Shown: one piece after another, positions 6,924 to 9,930 of the stretch
Layout: each line of letters begins with the position of its first letter
Position numbering within the stretch: position 1 is the stretch's first letter
Origin: Acetobacteraceae bacterium
GTDB lineage: Bacteria; Pseudomonadota; Alphaproteobacteria; Acetobacterales; Acetobacteraceae
Assembly (NCBI GenBank): GCA_025356735.1
Contig: JANXRT010000188.1
Location: 1 to 9,930, forward strand
Length of the DNA stretch: 9,930 nucleotides
Reading direction: 5' to 3'
Notes under the pieces: model-generated
What the model was told of the DNA's origin: nothing
Database searches by the model: none
What the model saw: the letters and a program-made list of their open reading frames with translations, nothing else
Translations under genes and position numbers: made by a program

Positions 6924-8555
6924 ATGCCCGACGTGAATTGGCCAGTCACGAACATCGAAAAGGATTTCGACGCGATCATCGTCGGCGCCGGCCTCGGCGG
7001 CCTGTATGCGTTGCACAAATTGCGATCGCTCGGCCTGAAGGTGCGCGCCTTCGAGGCCGGGGCCGGCGTTGGCGGCACCTGGTTCTGGAACCGCTATCCC
7101 GGCGCGCGCTGCGACGTGGAAAGCCTCGAATACTCCTACTCGTTCTCCGACGAGCTGCAGCAGGAATGGAAATGGCCGGAGCGCTACGGCGGCCAGCCGG
7201 AGATCCTTCGATATATCAACCACGTCGCCGACCGGTTCGATCTTCGCCGCGACGTGCAGCTCAATACCCGCATTCGCACCGCGGTGTTCGATCCGGGCAG
7301 CAACTTGTGGACCCTGACGACGGAGGACGGCGAGACGGTTTCGGCGCGGTTCTGCATCATGGCTTCGGGCAACCTTTCGACGCCACGGGTGCCGAGCTTT
7401 CCGGGCATCGACCGGTTCGCCGGAGAAACATACCACACCGGGCTGTGGCCGACTGAGCCGGTCGATTTCACCGGCAAGGTCGTCGGCGTAATCGGCACCG
7501 GATCGTCCGGCGTGCAGATGATCCCGCTGATCGCCCAACAGGCCAAGCACCTGCACGTGTTCCAGCGCACTGCGAACTTCAGCCTGCCGGCGCGCAATGA
7601 CGCGCTCGATCCCGCGCGCGAGCAGGCCCACAAGGCGAGCTACGTCGATCGCCGGAAGGCCGCGCTGGAAACGCCATTCGGCATCGCCGGGCATCCGGCA
7701 CCGACCCAGGCCGCGCTTGAGGCGACGGCGGAGGAACGCCGCGCCGCCTATGAGGCGAAATGGGCCGAGGGCGGCAGCATCAGCTTCCTGTTTTCGTACA
7801 CCGACCTGCTGGTGGACCAGGCGGCCAACGACACCGCCTCGGCGTTCGTGCGCGAAAAAATTCGCGGCATCGTCAAGGATCCGGCCACCGCCGCGTTGCT
7901 GGCGCCGAACGACCACCCGATCGGCACCAAGCGGCTGTGCCTCGATACCCACTATTACGAGACCTACAACCGCGACAACGTCTCCCTTGTCGATGTCCGC
8001 AGCGCGCCGATCGTCGAATTGACCGAGACCGGACTGCGCACTGCCGAACGCGAATACAAGCTGGATGCCATCGCCTTCGCCACCGGCTTCGACGCCATGA
8101 CCGGCGCCATGCTGGAGATCGACATCCGCGTCGAGGGCGGACCGGCACTGGCGGAGAAATGGGCGGGCGGCCCGACCACCTATCTCGGGCTGATGGTCGC
8201 GGGCTTCCCCAATTTGTTCATTATCACCGGGCCCGGCAGCCCCTCGGTCAAGACCCAGATGATCGTCGCGATCGAGCAGCATACCGACTGGATCGCCGAG
8301 TGCCTGACCCGCGCCCGGACCAGCGGCGCCACCCGGATCGAGGCCGACGCGAAGGCGGAAAGCGAGTGGGTCGCGCATGTCAACGCGGTCGCCGACCGCA
8401 CGCTCTATCCGCTCGCCAACTCCTGGTACATGGGTGCCAACATCCCCGGCAAGCCGCGCATCTTCATGCCCTATGTCGGCGGCTTCGACGCCTACAAGCG
8501 CAAGTGCGACGAGGTCGCGGCCAACGGCTATGACGGACTGACAATGACACCCTGA
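6924..8555 (+). CDS. Type I Baeyer-Villiger monooxygenase (flavoprotein)
   Basis: A 543-residue FAD/NADPH enzyme, the same size as cyclohexanone monooxygenase. FAD-binding GAGLGG is at 21-26, followed by GVGGTWFWNRYPGARCD at 48-64. The diagnostic Baeyer-Villiger fingerprint FxGxxxHxxxWP is FAGETYHTGLWP at 165-176, and the NADPH Rossmann motif GTGSSG at 191-196. The late segment FATGFDAMTGAML and ITGPGSPS are also typical. It should insert one oxygen atom next to a ketone, giving an ester or lactone. The ATG at 6924 has AGGA 12 nt upstream, a rather long spacing. The 121-nt gap before it (6803-6923) holds no clear promoter: TTGTCG at 6820 and TATTCC at 6843 are 17 nt apart but weak. The stop is 30 nt before the solute-binding gene, suggesting cotranscription. 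Class is very sure; substrate is not. Confidence 0.95.
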   Translation: MPDVNWPVTNIEKDFDAIIVGAGLGGLYALHKLRSLGLKVRAFEAGAGVGGTWFWNRYPGARCDVESLEYSYSFSDELQQEWKWPERYGGQPEILRYINHVADRFDLRRDVQLNTRIRTAVFDPGSNLWTLTTEDGETVSARFCIMASGNLSTPRVPSFPGIDRFAGETYHTGLWPTEPVDFTGKVVGVIGTGSSGVQMIPLIAQQAKHLHVFQRTANFSLPARNDALDPAREQAHKASYVDRRKAALETPFGIAGHPAPTQAALEATAEERRAAYEAKWAEGGSISFLFSYTDLLVDQAANDTASAFVREKIRGIVKDPATAALLAPNDHPIGTKRLCLDTHYYETYNRDNVSLVDVRSAPIVELTETGLRTAEREYKLDAIAFATGFDAMTGAMLEIDIRVEGGPALAEKWAGGPTTYLGLMVAGFPNLFIITGPGSPSVKTQMIVAIEQHTDWIAECLTRARTSGATRIEADAKAESEWVAHVNAVADRTLYPLANSWYMGANIPGKPRIFMPYVGGFDAYKRKCDEVAANGYDGLTMTP

Positions 8556-8585
8556 CGGCGATCGTCCGTCCAACGAGGAGCTAGA

Positions 8586-9818
8586 ATGCCCAACCCGACC
8601 CGCCGCCAAACCTTCCAGGCCGCCGCTTTAGGCGCCACGGCACTATTGCCTGCACGTGCCCGCGCAGCCGCGAAACCGCTGAAGATCGGCGTGATGAGCG
8701 ACATGTCCGGCCCCTATGCCGAGGCCACCGGTCTGGGCGACGTGCTGGCGACGAAGTTCGCGATCGAGGACTTCACCAAGGCGCACCCCGACATCGCGGT
8801 CGAGCTGGTGTCCGCCGACATGCTGCTGAAGCCGGATGTCGGCGCCAGCATCGCGCGCCGCTGGTACGACCAGGAGGGCGTCAATGCCATCTTCGACATT
8901 CCGCAATCGGCGGTGGCGCTGGCGGTCGGCTCGATCGCGCGTGAGAAGGACAAGCTGGTCGTCTTCACCAGCGCCGGCGTCGCCGACCTGAGCGGCAAGA
9001 TGTGCACCCCGAACCAGATCCACTGGACCTTTGATCTGTGGGCCAACGCCAACGGCACGGTCAACGGCGCGACGGGGGAGGGGGCCGACACCTGGTTCTT
9101 CATCCTGCCGGACTACATCTCCGGCCACGCCATGACCAACGACGCCTCCGCCGCCTTGAAGAAAACCGGCGGCCGTGAGGTCGGGCGCGCGACCTACGCC
9201 TTTCCGGGCACGACCGACTTCTCCAGCCAGCTGGTCAGCGCCAAAGCCAGCGGCGCCAAGGTGATCTGCCTCGCCAACGCCGGCGATGACACCGCCAACT
9301 GCATCAAGCAGGCGCACGAGTTCGGCATTCCCCAGTCGGGCGTCAAGCTCGCCTGCCTGGTGCTGCAGGACTACATCGTGCGCTCGGTCGGCCTCGACAC
9401 CGGCCAGGGCCTGATCTGCACGATGCCGTGGGTCTGGAACATGAATCCGGCCGCGATCGCGTTCGCCGCGCGGTTCCAGCCGCTGTACCACAACTCCAAG
9501 CCGAACTTCTATCACGCCGGCATCTATTCGGCCGTGACGCACTACCTGAAGGCCGCCGCCGCCATCGGCATCGACCAAGCCCACGCCAGCGGCCGTGCCG
9601 TGGCCGACCAGATGAAGCTGACGCCGGTGGACGACGCATACTACCAGGGCACCGTCCGCGCCGACGGCAAGTTCGTGCACAACATGTATGTGTGGGAAAC
9701 CAAGACCGTCGCCGAGTCGAAGGACCCGTGGGATTTCTTCAAGCTGGTCAAGACCATCCCGGCGGACCAGGCGTTCAAGCCATTGGCGGAGAGCGGGTGC
9801 CCGTTGGTCAAGGCCTGA
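8586..9818 (+). CDS. Periplasmic solute-binding protein, branched-chain amino-acid ABC type
   Basis: A 410-residue type I periplasmic binding protein. Residues 1-28 form an export signal with twin arginines (TRRQTFQAAALGATALL), Tat-like though not a perfect motif, with a probable cut after ARARA. The mature part starts KPLKIGVMSDMSGPYAEATG, the usual first strand and ligand loop of LivK-like proteins, followed by FAIEDF and the family's two-lobe pattern. Relatives in catabolic clusters often bind aromatic or other carboxylates rather than amino acids. GAGGAG five bases before the ATG is a strong ribosome site. No LivHMGF permease or ATPase genes occur in this window, and hairpins follow its stop, so it either uses a transporter encoded elsewhere or one beyond the right edge. 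As last gene of the plus-strand operon it probably captures the pathway substrate. Confidence 0.93.
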   Translation: MPNPTRRQTFQAAALGATALLPARARAAAKPLKIGVMSDMSGPYAEATGLGDVLATKFAIEDFTKAHPDIAVELVSADMLLKPDVGASIARRWYDQEGVNAIFDIPQSAVALAVGSIAREKDKLVVFTSAGVADLSGKMCTPNQIHWTFDLWANANGTVNGATGEGADTWFFILPDYISGHAMTNDASAALKKTGGREVGRATYAFPGTTDFSSQLVSAKASGAKVICLANAGDDTANCIKQAHEFGIPQSGVKLACLVLQDYIVRSVGLDTGQGLICTMPWVWNMNPAAIAFAARFQPLYHNSKPNFYHAGIYSAVTHYLKAAAAIGIDQAHASGRAVADQMKLTPVDDAYYQGTVRADGKFVHNMYVWETKTVAESKDPWDFFKLVKTIPADQAFKPLAESGCPLVKA

Positions 9819-9845
9819 ACGCCGTAGGCAAAAAAGCTATGGGCT

Positions 9846-9869
9846 CTGCCCCAAACCCCGCCGGGGCAG
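9846..9869 (+). terminator. GC-rich hairpin after the solute-binding gene, possible terminator
   Basis: CTGCCCC (9846-9852) and GGGGCAG (9863-9869) form a perfect 7-bp stem with a 10-nt loop, 27 nt after the stop codon. A run of six A lies just before it (9830-9835), but no T-tract follows, so termination on the plus strand is plausible rather than shown. Confidence 0.4.
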
Positions 9870-9902
9870 CCCCCCGGTGGGCCTGACTTATGTATGGGGG
9901 TT

Positions 9903-9924
9903 CCGAGGGGCGACGGCCCCTTGG
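9903..9924. terminator. Second GC-rich hairpin, possible terminator or family repeat
   Basis: CCGAGGGGC (9903-9911) pairs with GCCCCTTGG (9916-9924) around a GACG loop: nine pairs including one G-T. No T-tract is seen on the plus strand before the window ends. Such paired GC-rich hairpins resemble intergenic repeats I associate with Acetobacteraceae. Confidence 0.35.
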
Positions 9925-9930
9925 CGGGTT

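Noticed and set aside
6861..8609. 582-residue minus-strand frame opposite the monooxygenase, and 345 residues at 8643-9680
   Set aside because: Antisense shadows of the Baeyer-Villiger and solute-binding genes with no recognisable motifs.
1..9930. tRNA, rRNA, CRISPR array, insertion sequence or phage genes
   Set aside because: No tRNA-like cloverleaf, regular spaced repeats, transposase motifs or terminal inverted repeats were seen; the window is almost fully accounted for by metabolic genes.

Overview
The window is GC-rich and densely coded, with nine protein genes in two divergent groups. Base composition, gene families and a GC-rich hairpin tail at the right end (a run of A, then GGGCTCTGCCCCAAACCCC) suggest an alphaproteobacterium. 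That tail resembles intergenic hairpins I associate with Acetobacteraceae; this placement is from memory, not a search.

Left, minus strand (read from 4785 down to 1): a TetR-family regulator, then an acyl-CoA synthetase (AMP-forming ligase), a cyclase-family metal hydrolase, a family III CoA-transferase-fold protein with the catalytic residues of alpha-methylacyl-CoA racemase, and the first 151 residues of a thiolase-fold protein that runs off the window. The last four are packed with a 3-nt gap or 4-nt overlaps and look like one operon. In front of the ligase is a plausible promoter whose -10 box lies in an 18-bp near-perfect palindrome, a good candidate operator for the TetR protein.

Right, plus strand (4921 to 9818): a bicupin protein distantly like gentisate dioxygenase, a TauD/TfdA-type Fe(II)/2-oxoglutarate dioxygenase, a type I Baeyer-Villiger monooxygenase, and an exported type I periplasmic solute-binding protein of the branched-chain amino-acid ABC family. 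No permease or ATPase gene is in view. Two GC-rich hairpins follow the last gene.

Taken together this looks like a regulated catabolic island. A solute is bound outside the membrane and oxidised by up to three oxygenases; a hydrolase opens or trims the product; the acid is activated to a CoA thioester, epimerised at a 2-methyl centre and cleaved by a thiolase-fold enzyme. The substrate cannot be read from the sequence. A methyl-branched, isoprenoid or alicyclic ketone or acid fits best, because a Baeyer-Villiger enzyme, a 2-methylacyl-CoA racemase and a thiolase-fold protein without the usual cysteine occur together. The most notable single observations are the missing thiolase nucleophile, the palindrome over the ligase promoter, and a bicupin whose metal ligands are visible only in its second cupin.
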